In this document: piece after piece, positions 19,216-30,716 of the stretch | Position numbering within the stretch: position 1 is the first letter of the stretch | Layout of the letters: each line of letters begins with the position of its first letter | NCBI GenBank assembly: GCA_905221615.1 | Contig: CAJNDT010005834.1 | Coordinates: forward strand, 67,501-131,500 | Direction of reading: 5' to 3' | Source of the DNA: Symbiodinium sp. CCMP2592 | Lineage: Eukaryota > Sar > Dinophyceae > Suessiales > Symbiodiniaceae | DNA length: 64,000 nt | Notes under the pieces: generated by a model | Told to the model about the DNA's origin: nothing | Databases searched by the model: none | Seen by the model: only the letters and a program-made list of their open reading frames with translations | Translations under genes and position numbers: made by a program

Positions 19216-19838
19216 GCTGGGAGTTTCTGAAAATTCGGGGTACCTAAGGGTTCCATTACAGGGTTGCTGTAAGGGTATAAGGGTTCCTTTACAGGCTCTA
19301 CTAGAGGTTTAGAGTCTCCGAAAATTAGGGGAACCTTATTCTGGTGTCCTTATAACCAGGATCCTACTATTTAGGGTCCTATATTGGGGTCCCCTGTTTT
19401 CGGAAACCCGCAGCTCTACTCTTACATCCAGCCTGAGGGTGCAGGGTTTATGTAGGAATCTTGTGGATTCGGGTTCAGGGTAAACAGTTAAGTAGAGGAA
19501 CCAGTGTTCTTCAAAAACATCAAATTCCCACATTATTTTTCTTGTCTGTTGAATGCACCTCGATTGATCCAGGCGAGGTTCACATTCGAATCATTGTTGT
19601 TGAGCTGCACGGCTCAGCCGACTGTTATTGTTGCATTCTTTTGATTTTCAAGTAGTAGTAGGCCAGCCAGAATACCCCCAGTCGTATTTACTCAAGCCCT
19701 TGATTATGGTCCTTACTTATGGACCTCCAGAGCGGGTGTTGGGGTATAATAGAGGATAGTTTGGGGGCGTCTGGCAGGTGCCCCAGAACTACTATTCTAG
19801 TAATTTGCAAAGTGTGGCCTCTCGACAGCTGCAAGGTC

Positions 19839-19839
<1 letters not shown>

Positions 19840-19911
<72 letters not shown>

Positions 19912-19988
19912 TCATTTTTGAATGCATTTTTATATGTTTATATATATATATACATATACATATACATATATATATATATACAAAAGGA

Positions 19989-20035
<47 letters not shown>
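19840..20035. repeat. (CT)n then (AT)n microsatellite
   Basis: CT run of about 60 nt passing into TATA-type tracts. Confidence 0.95.
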
Positions 20036-20036
<1 letters not shown>

Positions 20037-20065
20037 GGTCTAGTATTTGGGGGTTTGGGGTGTAG

Positions 20066-20142
20066 GGTTCCCTGGAGCCGTGAAGATGGCTCTAACCCAA
20101 CCTCTTGGCCTTGCCACGAAGGCTGAACCCAACTTGGCCACA
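20066..20142 (+). CDS. Short exon
   Basis: GTGTAG acceptor; VKMALTQPLGLATKAEPNLA; donor GTCTTAG. Confidence 0.45.
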
Positions 20143-20338
20143 GTCTTAGGGTTTAGGGTTTAGGGGTTTAGGGTTTCGGGCTTAGGTTCCCCAGTAGTAC
20201 CCTTTTGCACCTTTTCTTTTGGGAGTCCCTTGTTGAGACCAAATAGTAAGAAAAAGATTATGCTCATTATTAAGGGGGCCCCTAAATCCTAAAGCCCAAA
20301 ACCCTGAAGCCCCACCCTAGTCAGGAACCCTAGATTAG

Positions 20339-20405
20339 GAAGGAGAGCGGAGCCTTGTTTCGGAGGGACATCATATTCAAGCCAGTGTGCGGCTTCTGCT
20401 GACAG
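20339..20405 (+). CDS. Short exon
   Basis: AGATTAG acceptor; EGERSLVSEGHHIQASVRLL; donor GTGGTTTC. Confidence 0.55.
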
Positions 20406-20587
20406 GTGGTTTCCCTAAGGATGCTAAGTACCTACATATTCCAAAGTAGGGCTTCTACAGTAGGATTTGCTTTTATGGTTTGGGTAATTGATGAGTTTAA
20501 CATTTCCCAGATTGGTGCTTAGGTTCGCTACACCCAAACCCTCAACGACCCATTTGGGTATAGATGTCTAGCCTCAAGGCTTTGTAG

Positions 20588-20661
20588 CTGCCTTCACCGG
20601 CGCGATGCGTCGCGAGCGCTGAATGGGGTATTGTCCTTCTTCGGGGACCGGCAGATCGCCA
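20588..20661 (+). CDS. Short exon
   Basis: TTTGTAG acceptor; LPSPARCVASAEWGIVLLRG; donor GCAAGACA (GC). Confidence 0.5.
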
Positions 20662-20669
20662 GCAAGACA

Positions 20670-21075
20670 CTCTAGAAACCGGAGCCTGAACCTTACACCC
20701 TGACACCCTAAATCCCCAAACCCTACATCCCGAAACACTAAATCCTACACCCTAAAACCGGAAACCCTGAACCCCTATAAGCCCTAAGGCCCTAAACTGC
20801 CTATAAACCCTAAACCTTATATAAACCCAGCACAAGTCTGATATCCTGAACCCCAAAGCCCTAAACCCCTAAGCCCTAAAATACCTATAAACCCTAAACC
20901 TTAAACCCTAAACCCCTAAACCCTAAACCTTAAGCCCGAAGAACCATCATTTTTAAGGACTTATACAAAGAATTCCTCATAAGGAACCGTAAAAGGGTAG
21001 GTTATTCAGGGTTAAGGTAGACCTTAAACCCTAGCACAAGTAACCCTAATCCCTAAACCCTAAACCCTAGCCCGA
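20670..21075. repeat. Degenerate CCCTAAA block
   Basis: Dense imperfect CCCTAAAC units with many substitutions; typical of the filler that recurs between exons throughout about 13.5-53.2 kb. Confidence 0.85.
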
Positions 21076-21077
21076 AG

Positions 21078-21112
21078 GTCCGGACCCTCATCTGCGATGA
21101 TGATGGCAGACC
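21078..21112 (+). CDS. Micro-exon, 35 nt
   Basis: CGAAG acceptor; VRTLICDDDGR; donor GTAAGGGC. A family-A element begins eight bases into the intron. Confidence 0.45.
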
Positions 21113-21332
21113 GTAAGGGCTACTTGGAGGGTCGGGACTTAGTAAGTATGTGGTAAGTAGACTTATAAGTCCCCCAATAGGGGCGCTAAGTAGGGGCTTT
21201 GATGCTTCTAAGTCTCTAAAATAACTACTTACTAAGTCCTCTGATCCTTCAAGTAAGGGTTACTGAATCCATGTACGGGCCGGGTCCTTTCAGGGCTCCT
21301 TGAAAGGCACTGAACGTGAATAATGACCCAAA

Positions 21333-21442
21333 CCCCCGGGAGGATCTAGAAAGTAGGTCCCCTAGTTCGGGGCCCTATACTACTAAGGGTACTTTACAGG
21401 GAACCCCCATTAAGGGATCTACTTTTTGGATCCTCCCGGGGG
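21333..21442. mobile_element. TIR element, family G
   Basis: Arms CCCCCGGGAGGATCTAGAAA / ...GGATCCTCCCGGGGG. Related: 22115-22410, 25741-25848, 28518-28600, 34590-34900 (scattered arms), 41078-41238. Confidence 0.75.
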
Positions 21443-21970
21443 TCTAAGCCCAGGGGGTCCCAAATAGCAGGGCGTTAGGTCCCAAAATCCTTACTCTAAA
21501 TGGTCCATGGACCTTGAAACCCTACTGTCAGGGGGTGCCATATGAGGGTAAAGGCTCTAGGGTATAAGGGTCCATGAAGCCCGATAGTATGTATACTTTG
21601 CCCCTGAAGTACTTATTATACAGTGGCTACTATATAGGGTCAACGTATGTATATATATATATATATGTATGTTATTTGGGTACTGGATCCTTAGGGAAAG
21701 AGGTAGGACTATTTTCGCACATCTTTGAAATCCCTTGATTGAGGAACATGCATTAAATCAGTATAAGGATTTTACTATCGCTTTAGGCATACTCCTCAAT
21801 TGAAGGATACTGGAAAATCTGGGTAGTCATCAGCAGTAATTCAGTTCCGCAGTAACTACATTATTGGGAACCTTCATAATCATGGTTTGTATAAGTAGTT
21901 GCCCATACTGCATGTACCCAAGCGCCTACTCTCTTTATTCTTCCTTATTATACACTGCCCCGTGTGTAAG

Positions 21971-21986
21971 AAAGCGTTTGGAGCCT

Positions 21987-22022
<36 letters not shown>

Positions 22023-22108
22023 ACGCCCCATGAAACTCTCCTGTTGGCTCGGTGCGATCACGCTTCGTCCCGTTTGAAGGCCTCGCCCAACGATCCATAC
22101 CTCTGGGA
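21971..22108 (+). CDS. Exon with C homopolymer (poly-Pro) and strong coding tail
   Basis: Frame reads KRLEPS, then Pro encoded by a C run (about 21989-22022), then ETLLLARCDHASSRLKASPN and DPYLW. The exon may instead begin after the C run. Ends at GA|GTCAAT, just before a family-G arm. Confidence 0.5.
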
Positions 22109-22437
22109 GTCAATCTGGGAGGATCTAGAGTCAGGGCTTTGCTAAACAGAACAGGCTGGGTGTTGGTTACCAAACCCGAAAGACTAAGCACTAAACCGTA
22201 AACCCAAGCCCTTGATCGTATACAGAATTTGTTGAGACCCCCCGACCAAAAGTAGGTCTTGGTAGTCTAGCCATTGATATTATGGGAGCTAAGGAGCCAG
22301 GGATGATGATAATCCACGTTAAGTAAGGAGCTAAAGAGCAAAGGGAAACCCCAAAACCACTGGTTAGTAGTTGAAGGTACAGACTGGTTTCACTTTCTAG
22401 ATCCTCCCATGGATCTGAGAGGTTCTGCCATTGGCAG

Positions 22438-22472
22438 ATGCGAAAAACCGCGGACGTGTGTCACAGCTGCGA
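22438..22472 (+). CDS. Micro-exon
   Basis: TTGGCAG acceptor; MRKTADVCHSCE with a CxxC pair; donor GTTGCG. Confidence 0.4.
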
Positions 22473-23165
22473 GTTGCGAACCCTAAGCCCTAAGCCCGAA
22501 ACCCTGAACCTTACACCCCGTACCTTGCCACACAAACCCGAAATCCTCAACCCTTCAATATCTCAGCCCGAAGCCCTGAACCTTAAAATCCTTAAGCCCG
22601 AAACTCTGAATCACAAACCCAAACTTAAGCCGTAACCTTAAGCCATCAGATTATATTTCCATGGTCGTACCTGCGATGTTTGATTTTTCTTGATGAACCA
22701 GACATGTGTATTAGGCTTCCTGGAGATATTCTGTGATCCAGGCCATCAGGATCATGTTTTGTAAGTCGGTGTTAGTTTCGGGGTGGCTCTGAAAACTTGA
22801 CCTGTCTGCAAAGTAATAGCAACTTTATGGATATCGTCTCAGTCGTTTTGCTGGAAATCGCATGCTGCGCACCCCGCCCGCCCCCTCCACCGAAAGTCCC
22901 ATATCCTCGGCCTGAAACGTTAAAACACAAACTAATTCGCGAACCCAAGCTAAGCGTCAAAGTATAATCTTTAGCCCTCAGCCGCGACATCCCAAACCAC
23001 ACCCTCTCAGCTCCCACGCCGAAACCTCGAAGCAAATTATAAAACAACTGAGCCCCACACGCTAGCTCTCTACTTTCTGTTCGTATCCTTTCCGTTTTCA
23101 ACTTCTCAACCAAGCTGAGCCCAGCCGTTTGAACCCAAAACTCTTTTGCCATGGCATGGCCGCAG

Positions 23166-23238
23166 ATGCAGGGAAGAAGGACCGGCCAAGGTATTTCTGC
23201 GGATCTCTTGGACATGGGTTGTTCGCGGGGTGTACTTT
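23166..23238 (+). CDS. Short exon
   Basis: GGCCGCAG acceptor; two open frames (MQGRRTGQGISADLLDMGCS or EEGPAKVFLRISWTWVVRGV); donor GTAAGA. Confidence 0.45.
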
Positions 23239-23526
23239 GTAAGAACTGCTTAACAGGGGTTACATGAGGTTTAGGGTTCAAGGTCCGGGGCTTAGGATGT
23301 AGGATGTGGGATTTAAGGCTGAGGGCTTGTGAATTTTGTGGCGCTGTCTGTGAATGGTGTCTTCGTGAATATGGTTCAATCCATACGTATAGATATATAT
23401 ATATATATATATATATAGATATGTATATATATATATACATATTCCATACAGCTGCCTATATGACATATTTGTCGTCTTCCTGGCCCTTGACTCACTCTAA
23501 GCCCCTAGGCATGCGTGCCTCCTTAC

Positions 23527-23607
23527 GGTTGATGATATAAATCCTGCATTACCCATAATAAGGAACATACAGGTCATTAGGGTAATGCAGGATTTATATC
23601 ATCAACC
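23527..23607. mobile_element. TIR element, family C, perfect 28-bp arms
   Basis: GGTTGATGATATAAATCCTG... at 23527-23554 is exactly inverted at 23580-23607, leaving a 25-nt loop. Other copies: 34646-34735, 38977-39061, 43452-43648. Confidence 0.9.
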
Positions 23608-24007
23608 CCGACACTGTAAACCCTAAAACCCTATAGATCCCCTTAGTGAACCCCCTTAAAGGCACCCTTATAGATCCCTTTGAAGACCCCTGGCACCCTT
23701 ATAGATCCCTTGAAGGGAACCCCTTAAAGATACCCTTGTAGCCTTATAGATTCCTTTAGAGGAACCCGGGAACCCTAAACCCCTTAAAGGTGCCCCATCA
23801 TCAACCCCTCAACCCTAATATAGTAGCCTAAATAGCAGGATCCTGATTATGAGACCCCAAAATTAGGTACCCTTATAGATCGCAACCCCTTCAAAGGAAC
23901 CCCAAAACCTGAGCCCTCTCATCAACCGTATCTCTAAACCCCAAAACCCTAAACCCCTAATTCCTAAACCCCTAAACCCTAAAAACCTTAAACCCTAAAC
24001 CTTCCAG

Positions 24008-24064
24008 GAGGTTTCTTTGCTCCTCGAGGTCCTCTCGGCCCGCGGTCTGCGCGATGCGGACAGG
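24008..24064 (+). CDS. Short exon
   Basis: CTTCCAG acceptor; EVSLLLEVLSARGLRDADR; donor GGTTTAG or GTTTAG. Confidence 0.5.
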
Positions 24065-24412
24065 GTTTAGGGTTGTGGGTTTAGGGTTTTGGGTTTGGGG
24101 TTGATTACGCTAGTACAGCGGCCTAAGTAGTTACCGAATAGTTAGAACAGGCTTCCTTTAAAGGGGTTTGTAAGGGCTACTATAAGGGCTATTTTAAGGG
24201 TTTAGCACAGAGGCCTAAATAATTACCAACACTATTTTGGGGGTTCCGTATTGCAACTATAGTATAATATACCCCAGAACCCTGTTCTAATTATTAAGGC
24301 CCCTATATCAGAGAACCCTACCCTTATAGAACCCTTTTTAAGAACCCTTTAAAGGAACACCATTCCAAGTATCAAGGCCCCTGCATCAGGGTTCAGGGTT
24401 TCGGCTTGCTAG

Positions 24413-24443
24413 GGCGCTGAGGCGTCCAAGCCTGAAGATGCAT
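24413..24443 (+). CDS. Micro-exon, 31 nt
   Basis: GCTAG acceptor; ALRRPSLKMH; donor GTCTGAC. Confidence 0.35.
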
Positions 24444-24469
24444 GTCTGACTACTGACTACACGCAGGTC

Positions 24470-24533
24470 TGTATCTATATCTACATATACATACATACAC
24501 ATACATATATTGCTATATAAACACAGTTCATAC

Positions 24534-24564
<31 letters not shown>

Positions 24565-24636
24565 TATATGCATGTATGTATATATGTATATATGTATGTA
24601 TGTATGTATGTATTTATGTATGTATGTATGTGTGTA

Positions 24637-24689
<53 letters not shown>

Positions 24690-24800
24690 ACTTGCATATT
24701 TGTATACACATATGGCTGTACATACATACATACATACATACTTTCATACATACATACCAAAATACGGACATACATACATATATACATACATATAGCTTGA
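24470..24800. repeat. GTAT/CATA tetranucleotide block, self-complementary halves
   Basis: (TGTA)n at 24535-24650, AT and GT runs to 24690, then (CATA)n at 24720-24790. The flanks can pair. Tyr/Val/Cys- and Ile/His/Thr-rich frames on both strands are artefacts. Confidence 0.9.
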
Positions 24801-24839
24801 GGGCTTAGTGCTACAGTGAAATATAGGTTGAGGGTATAG

Positions 24840-24898
24840 ATCTAGTCGTGTCTACTTTGGTCTTGGAAGGGATTCCTATCGCAGAACCCATTGCTCAC
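24840..24898 (+). CDS. Possible exon
   Basis: GGTATAG acceptor; LVVSTLVLEGIPIAEPIAHN; donor unresolved in a CCCTAA context. Confidence 0.35.
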
Positions 24899-24926
24899 AA
24901 CCCTAAGCCCAAAGCCTTGAGCCAAG

Positions 24927-24981
24927 CCAGTCTTGAATCGGAGATGGGCATCGGGGCTCTCTGTCTTGCAACAGTCCTCCG
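24927..24981 (+). CDS. Possible exon
   Basis: GCCAAG acceptor; ASLESEMGIGALCLATVLR; donor G|GTGTTC. Confidence 0.4.
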
Positions 24982-25342
24982 GTGTTCATTCAAAAATCCC
25001 AACATCTCAGGCGAAAAGACACTGCCAAACCCAGAATCCCAACACCTCAAACAGAAAAAAATAAACTGCCAATCCCAAAACCCTAACATCCTAAACCCTA
25101 AACCTAGAACCCTAAACCCTAACATCCTAAATCCTGAACCCTGACCTCCTAAACCCCTAAACCTACCCGGATCCCAAACCCTAAGATGCTAAACCCTCAA
25201 CCCTAACCTCCTAAACCCCTAAACCTCTAAACTCCCAAACCCTAATAGAGCACCCGAAATACTAGGATCCTGATTATAAGGACCCCACAATAAGGTACCC
25301 CTCATTTTCGGAAACTCCCGTGATCAAGCGCCTCCCAGCCAG

Positions 25343-25399
25343 GACTGGCTTCCGGGATCCAAGGGCTCAGACCCCTTCTGCGAAGCGGGGCCTCCCCAA
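25343..25399 (+). CDS. Short exon
   Basis: CAGCCAG acceptor; DWLPGSKGSDPFCEAGPPQ; donor GTCTTTA. The SDPF core is reminiscent of C2 domains. Confidence 0.5.
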
Positions 25400-26179
25400 G
25401 TCTTTAAGGGATTTAGAAGGTTTAGGGCGGTTTAGGGCGGTTTCGGGTTTTGGGTTTAGGGTTTAGGGTTTAGGGTTTAGGGTTAGGCTTAGTTCCCAAA
25501 GCGTCCAAAAGCGTCCTATTATAGGACTTTAGGCGTTTCTTTAGGTAACAAAAGCCATACATTGGACTGCTTGGACCCTTGGGGGTTGAGTCTTTCAGAG
25601 GTCTGAGTTCAGGGTTCCGAACCCCACACTACCTAAGGGTAATCTATAGGAATTTTCATCATATCAGGGGTCCTAGAAGGGCTTGTCGTTCCTATGAAGG
25701 GCGGAGGGGTCGAAGAGGTTGGGGGTTTCAGACTTACCTGGACCCCCGAAAGGGTCTGGAAAGTAGGTCCCTTAATGAGGGCTCCCGTAGAGTACCCTGT
25801 AATAGTACGGGGTCGCAAAAAAGACTTTCTAGATCTTCCCAGGGGTCTGGGTAGTTCGAATCTACAGCATCTACATTTTAGGGTCCCTACTACAATGGGT
25901 CCTTTAAGATGTTTTGTGGCTTGGGGTTTAGGGCTTGGGTCAAGGTTATCGCTTTTGGGGTTCTGGTCGTGTAGCCTGTCAGGATGTCTCGCTTAAGTTT
26001 GTGTATACGATGATCGTGTGGTAGCCAGGATCTGTCCGCGGTGTTCGTTTCTACGAGGAACTACGAGGAGTCGAGGAGTCCAGGTCATTATTGCTTGAAG
26101 ACTCAGGGGTCTAAGCAACTTGGCTTATGAAAGATCCTGGCCGAGCTTTCCCTACCAAGTCTCCTGATCCTTCAAGTAG

Positions 26180-26224
26180 ATCGACATCGAGTATGGTCTC
26201 TTGGCTGAGAGGTTACGGTCGCTG
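26180..26224 (+). CDS. Short exon
   Basis: CAAGTAG acceptor; IDIEYGLLAERLRSL; donor GCAAGAGC (GC). Lies under an 87-codon minus-strand frame that is judged a shadow. Confidence 0.4.
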
Positions 26225-26294
26225 GCAAGAGCTTCTTCTTCAAGACTGAGGTTATCGAGGACCGCTGTATCTTGCACAGTGGCTGAGTAGGCAG

Positions 26295-26330
26295 CCCTGC
26301 GCTTTCTGGGCTTGTGGAGCCGTAGCAGAA
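26295..26330 (+). CDS. Micro-exon
   Basis: TAGGCAG acceptor; PCAFWACGAVAE; donor GTAAAGC. Confidence 0.35.
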
Positions 26331-26479
26331 GTAAAGCGTTCTTGATTTTGACCATAGCCAAATTGGCCAAATTGGATGTGTCTTCCAATGTGTCCCATTT
26401 TGCTACTGCTCGCATTTGTGCCGTCCTTCAAAGAACTTTCGACTGAGCCAAACGTCCTCTTGTGTAGAGTCGTAGTCAG

Positions 26480-26677
26480 TTCGGGGCGATCATCTTGAGT
26501 TGCGGCAAATGGGCAACCAGATCCGGAAAGACAGCAATGAGTTCAGCCTTTCTGGTTTGGCTTTGCAGGACACCCGAGATCCCGTTTGGAACGCGTCGAC
26601 GGAACTTGGCGTCTCACCGACGGATGTCTTGCACTTCGCTGTCTTTGACATGGACAAGAAGAAGAGACTTGCCTTCA
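26480..26677 (+). CDS. C2-domain-like exon
   Basis: TAGTCAG acceptor. The peptide contains GLALQDTRDPVWNASTELGV and VLHFAVFDMDKKKRLAFS. A D-x2-DPVWN strand, then L-x-F-x-V-x-D-x-D, is the signature of the second half of a C2 domain (Ca2+/lipid-binding beta-sandwich), although the calcium-ligand pattern is incomplete. Donor GTGGATAG. Confidence 0.6.
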
Positions 26678-26864
26678 GTGGATAGGTTAAATGCATGCAC
26701 GCCATAGATTCATAGATGCACACAGGTTTGAGCATGTTCGACTGTGAGTCAAGCCAAGTAAGAACAATACAGTATATCCTGTACAACAGCCCTTTGAGCT
26801 GTACATGCACCGAAGATTGCTTGGTAAGGCTGCGTGCGACTGCGTATGTATTCGTCCTGTGCAG

Positions 26865-26955
26865 ACTAAAGGACAAGCGATATCGCGTTGCAACGATAGC
26901 TTGGTGATGACAGTCAGTCTAGACCCTGAGACCTGGGGTCCTTGTACTCGGGAAG
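26865..26955 (+). CDS. Exon
   Basis: CTGTGCAG acceptor; AISRCNDSLVMTVSLDPETW; donor GCTATGG (GC). Its phase does not match the upstream C2 exon directly, so an exon between them may be missed. Confidence 0.4.
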
Positions 26956-27559
26956 GCTATGGTTTGTGGGATGTAGGAGCCTGATTAAGAAAGTGATTGA
27001 ATCTTTAGAATAAAGAACCGTAGTATAGACCGCACGGTTTCTGAACCAGGCTCCTCATTTTCGCCTCCTCGCTTTGTCACAAGGCTGGTTTGGAAAATCC
27101 CACCTCCCAAGCCTCAGGGGCGCCCCCCCCCACGCTGTGCCCGCCACACTTCTACTTGTAAATTCAGCGCGGGTTCTTCATCACCCCACACTGCTATCGC
27201 TTCTCATCAATGTATGCACCTTCGCCAAATGCTGTGAGAAACCACCCTATAGATCTCGAGCACTGCGAGCTGTCGTGGCGTACCCTCCGCCCTACATTCT
27301 GATCCCTAAGCCCCGAACGCAACAATCCACTGGACTCCAGTTGCTAGAAATTGTGACAGAGCCGTGTTTTGAAGTTGTACACCTTAACCCTAACCCCGAA
27401 TCCTAAGCTCCTTATAAACCTTAAACCCCAAACTTCTAAATTCTAAACCCAAGCACCCGAAACCTCTGTGCCCGAAGCTTTTTGAAACGGCGGGGCTCTG
27501 ATTCCTAAGGATTTACGTAGCCATGCCTATATCGGGTTTACAGGTTTGAGATAGATGGT

Positions 27560-27626
27560 ACATATATATATATATATATATATATGTACATATCCACAGT
27601 CTTTATAGTATAGATGCAAACACATC

Positions 27627-27667
<41 letters not shown>

Positions 27668-27810
27668 ACATGTATATGTATGCATACATATAGTTATATA
27701 TACAACTATATATACATACATATATGTATATGTACTCATACACATACATGCATACATACAAACATACATACATACATACATACATACATACATACACGCG
27801 CACACTTTAT
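27560..27810. repeat. (AT)n and CATA/TACA microsatellites
   Basis: AT runs at 27558-27590 and 27632-27662, then ACAT tetranucleotides to 27793. Confidence 0.9.
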
Positions 27811-27821
27811 GCATATCGGAG

Positions 27822-27925
27822 TTGCACGAGTCTGAAGAGCTGGTTAGGAAGTCGGATCGCCTTGGGCACGTCACCTTGGAGGTGGCCAAGGTGCCGTCAG
27901 TGGTGCCGGAGTGTCGGGATATGAG
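27822..27925 (+). CDS. C2-domain-like exon
   Basis: ATCGGAG acceptor; ELVRKSDRLGHVTLEVAKVP matches the D-x-LG-x-hydrophobic final strands of C2 domains; then SVVPECRDM; donor AG|GTGACTCC. Confidence 0.55.
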
Positions 27926-27959
27926 GTGACTCCAGAACCTACAATTTCATAGTTACCCA

Positions 27960-28041
27960 TAGGCCCCATAGTAGTTCCGTTTTGGGATTACCTTACAGAA
28001 TTCTAAATATGAACCACAAAAAGGAACTACTATGGGGCCTC
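27960..28041. mobile_element. TIR element, family F
   Basis: AGGCCCCATAGTAGTTCC is perfectly inverted at 28023-28040. Other copies: 48065-48153 and a left half at 49129-49197. Confidence 0.85.
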
Positions 28042-28146
28042 AGGTAAATACCTGTTCAATGTTTGTGTTACCTATCTTGCCAGTGTACTGTATGCTTAGG
28101 GTCCGCTAATCAATCAGAAGCTGAGGGTTCAGGGTCAAGGGCTCAG

Positions 28147-28212
28147 CTTCCATGTGCTGCGGCACCTTGAATGTCGCGACGGCTGGCAGCAGGATACCCG
28201 ACTGCCTGGCGG
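28147..28212 (+). CDS. Exon
   Basis: GGGCTCAG acceptor; FHVLRHLECRDGWQQDTRLP; donor GCTATTCG (GC). Confidence 0.5.
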
Positions 28213-28844
28213 GCTATTCGGTATCGGGAGCCCTGCCACGAGGCTTCCTTTAAAGGGGGCCCAGAAAGGGTACAAGGGTTCTATAATAGGGTCCCCTTTA
28301 AAGGGTACCATAGGCTTCTATACTAGGTTCCCCTTTAAGAGTTCTGCTAAGGGTCCGCGTGCCCATGTGGCGTATACTCTGTCCTCAACGTAGTCCCTAA
28401 AAAGGTACTTCAGGGATACATGAGCCCTTTTGGGAAGGGTCATAAAGAAAGCAACAGCTTGATATAGGGTTTGTCCACCAGTTGCATGTATGCCTGCGCA
28501 GTGGGTTCCCACGCCCTCCATAGGATCTAGAAAGTAGAACCGCTAACTTACTACTCAAGGGTACTTCTCAGGAACCACCTAAACACCTTACCTGAACCCA
28601 ACATGATCTACAGTAGAAGCCCAAAAGTTGGAAACCCCATAGCCTCAATCCTTAAAAGTAATGTATAGGGAATCCCAGCACTATTTGGCCTTAACCTGGT
28701 CTCCAACTTTATGGGGTCTACTGTACTGCACCTTCGTGGGATGCCTTGTTAGGGTTCTTCATACGGTTTTGAGTGGGTAAACTGTCGCTCTTGAAGAAGC
28801 TTTTTCGGGTGAGTCCCAGTGGGGTCGTCGCGAGTATCGAGTAG

Positions 28845-29049
28845 GAAGATTATAGGGGCATGGGGCAAACTTCAGAGCGAGGTGCACAGAGTTAGCTTCA
28901 CTAGGGAAGCTGACTTCGACTTTGTCGATGCCGTCGACAAATTCGTTCGGGTGCAGTGTCACTTCCACAACCTGGACCTGGACTCCATCTCATACAATCG
29001 CTTTTTTCGGAAATGCTCAGATACGGAGAAGGCGGCGGTGGAATCAACT
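28845..29049 (+). CDS. Exon, 68 codons
   Basis: CGAGTAG acceptor; KIIGAWGKLQSEVHRVSFTR, DFDFVDAVDKFVRVQCHFHN, SYNRFFRKCSDTEKAAVEST; donor GCTTAAC (GC). Family not recognised. Confidence 0.55.
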
Positions 29050-29076
29050 GCTTAACTTGTCTGACACGACCGGCAG

Positions 29077-29103
29077 AAGTGAAGGAAGAAGAGGAAGTCA
29101 AAG
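29077..29103 (+). CDS. Micro-exon, acidic
   Basis: CGGCAG acceptor; VKEEEEVK; donor G|GTAGGC. Confidence 0.4.
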
Positions 29104-29806
29104 GTAGGCAACCTCTGCCTTCCTTCTTAGAGATTCCTTCCGTAAGTTCTTAAGACACGGTATGCGTTTGGAGGCAAGGCAAGGTCGAAGATGTTGGGTT
29201 TTTTATGGTTATGCGTTGGAACATGGACAAAACTCAAAACGGAATAACTTGCTGCACTTGCACAATGCTCCTGGCTGTAGGCTTGGAAGATACCGAAACC
29301 CTAGCGAACCCGACAATTCCGCCCAATAAAGCTCTTTATAAAAGCCCAAACATAGCCCTGAAGCAGAACCCGAATCGCTAAAAGCGCATAGAACCCTACT
29401 TGCAAAGCCAATGCAAACCACTTAAGTAGATAAAGCCCAAAACCGACAAGGCCAAAGCCATTTGTATAGAATCCGATACTGTTAACCTCTTGCCCGAAGT
29501 AAAACAAGCGAAAGCCGCAAAAGAGCTCTTACGGTCTAAACCTTAAACCCTATGTTTCATCAGAAACCAAAAAGAGTTGAACACTCTTAAACTATAAGCC
29601 CACAGCCCATTTTTTTGAGAGAAATAAACCCTATACCCTAAACTTCAGGGTTTGGGGTTTAGGGGTTTAGGGTTAAATGCACCCTTAGACCCTAACCGGC
29701 CCTAAACCCTGCTTGTGTCAACAGAAACAAGACGAATTGAACACTCACAACTACCAAACCCTAAACCCTAAACCCAAACCAAACCCTAAACCCCAACGCC
29801 TTCGAG

Positions 29807-29862
29807 GTGCTGTCGGAGGGATTCGATGGTGAGCTGCAGCTGCTTGAGGCCCCGTTTGCCAA
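29807..29862 (+). CDS. Exon merging into a TIR-element arm
   Basis: CTTCGAG acceptor; VLSEGFDGELQLLEAPFA. Then either GTCCCATG serves as donor, or the frame continues to AAG|GTAAGT at 29890. The sequence from 29862 matches the family-A arm (AAGTCCCATGATCCT), so the element supplies or overlaps the donor. Confidence 0.5.
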
Positions 29863-29979
29863 GTCCCATGATCCTGTACGTATAATCAAGGTAAGTATAC
29901 TTATACTTAATTAAGGTACTTGTAACCCCACTTACTAGGTCCCATGATCCTCCAAGTAGGGATTATGGGTTGGGGATTT

Positions 29980-30091
29980 AGGGTCCCCAAGGGTCCTAAG
30001 TATATCTATAGGGTTTCTTTCTATATGAGGAATTACCATTATAATGAGTTGGGGAAGTATCCCCCATAACAGTACCTGGGAACCTTTGGGG
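29980..30091. mobile_element. TIR element, family E
   Basis: Arms CCAAGGGTCCTAAGTA / TACCTGGGAACCTTTGG with an internal GGGGAAGTATCCCCCATA word. Other copies: 30455-30541, 41301-41407, 41637-41741; the 45384-45398 segment looks like an end fragment. Confidence 0.75.
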
Positions 30092-30597
30092 GGTTTAGGG
30101 TGCGTGGTTTTGGGGTTTCGGATTGGGGGGGTAAGGGTTTGGGGATCTGGTGGTGTCAGACTTAGGGTCATTTTCGCGGATTTGTTGCAAGGGTATTGTA
30201 GGCTTTTCTGCCGGGTTTTGGACAGACATCTTTGTATAGGGTTGTGTCAGTGTGTTTTGGAGGTTTAGACTGGTTGTGCGGGGCGTGCAGTGTCTCCTTA
30301 CGGCTCAGACTAGTTTTGGACGGGGTTTCTGAGAAGTAAGTAAGGATCCGATTATTCTGGGGCTATGCTCAGGTCATTTGTTTTGGGGCTTAGAGGTTTC
30401 ATTGCTTTGGGAACTTCTATTTCCCGCACCTTTCTGGAGGAGGTCATTACTCCCAAAGCGTCCTAAATACCGATATGGTAGAATGTAGGATTTCTATTTG
30501 GGCAAGCATCCACCATAGCAGTACCTGGGACCCTTTGGGCATGTGCTTTCGACAGACTCTTGGCGTCGGCATGCCAACGGACAGATGCTGAACCCTA

Positions 30598-30716
30598 TAT
30601 CAAATACCAACCCTAGTAGGTCCATATATACTACCATTATGGACTTGTGTCCCAAAAGACCATTCCCACGATGGTTTTGGGGACCGAATTCCATAATGGT
30701 AGTATAAATGGACCGT
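30598..30716. mobile_element. TIR element, family K
   Basis: GGTCCATATATACTACCATT... is inverted as ...AATGGTAGTATAAATGGACC. A second copy at 38926-39115 is split by a family-C element. Confidence 0.75.

Noticed and set aside
24481-24808. Overlapping 70-96-codon frames rich in Tyr, Val, Cys, Ile, His
   Set aside because: Translations of GTAT/CATA tetranucleotides on both strands.
26152-26415. 87-codon minus-strand gene
   Set aside because: Coding-looking, but the + strand gives small exons with splice signals (26180-26224, 26295-26330) and every other supported exon is on +. Kept as a weak alternative.
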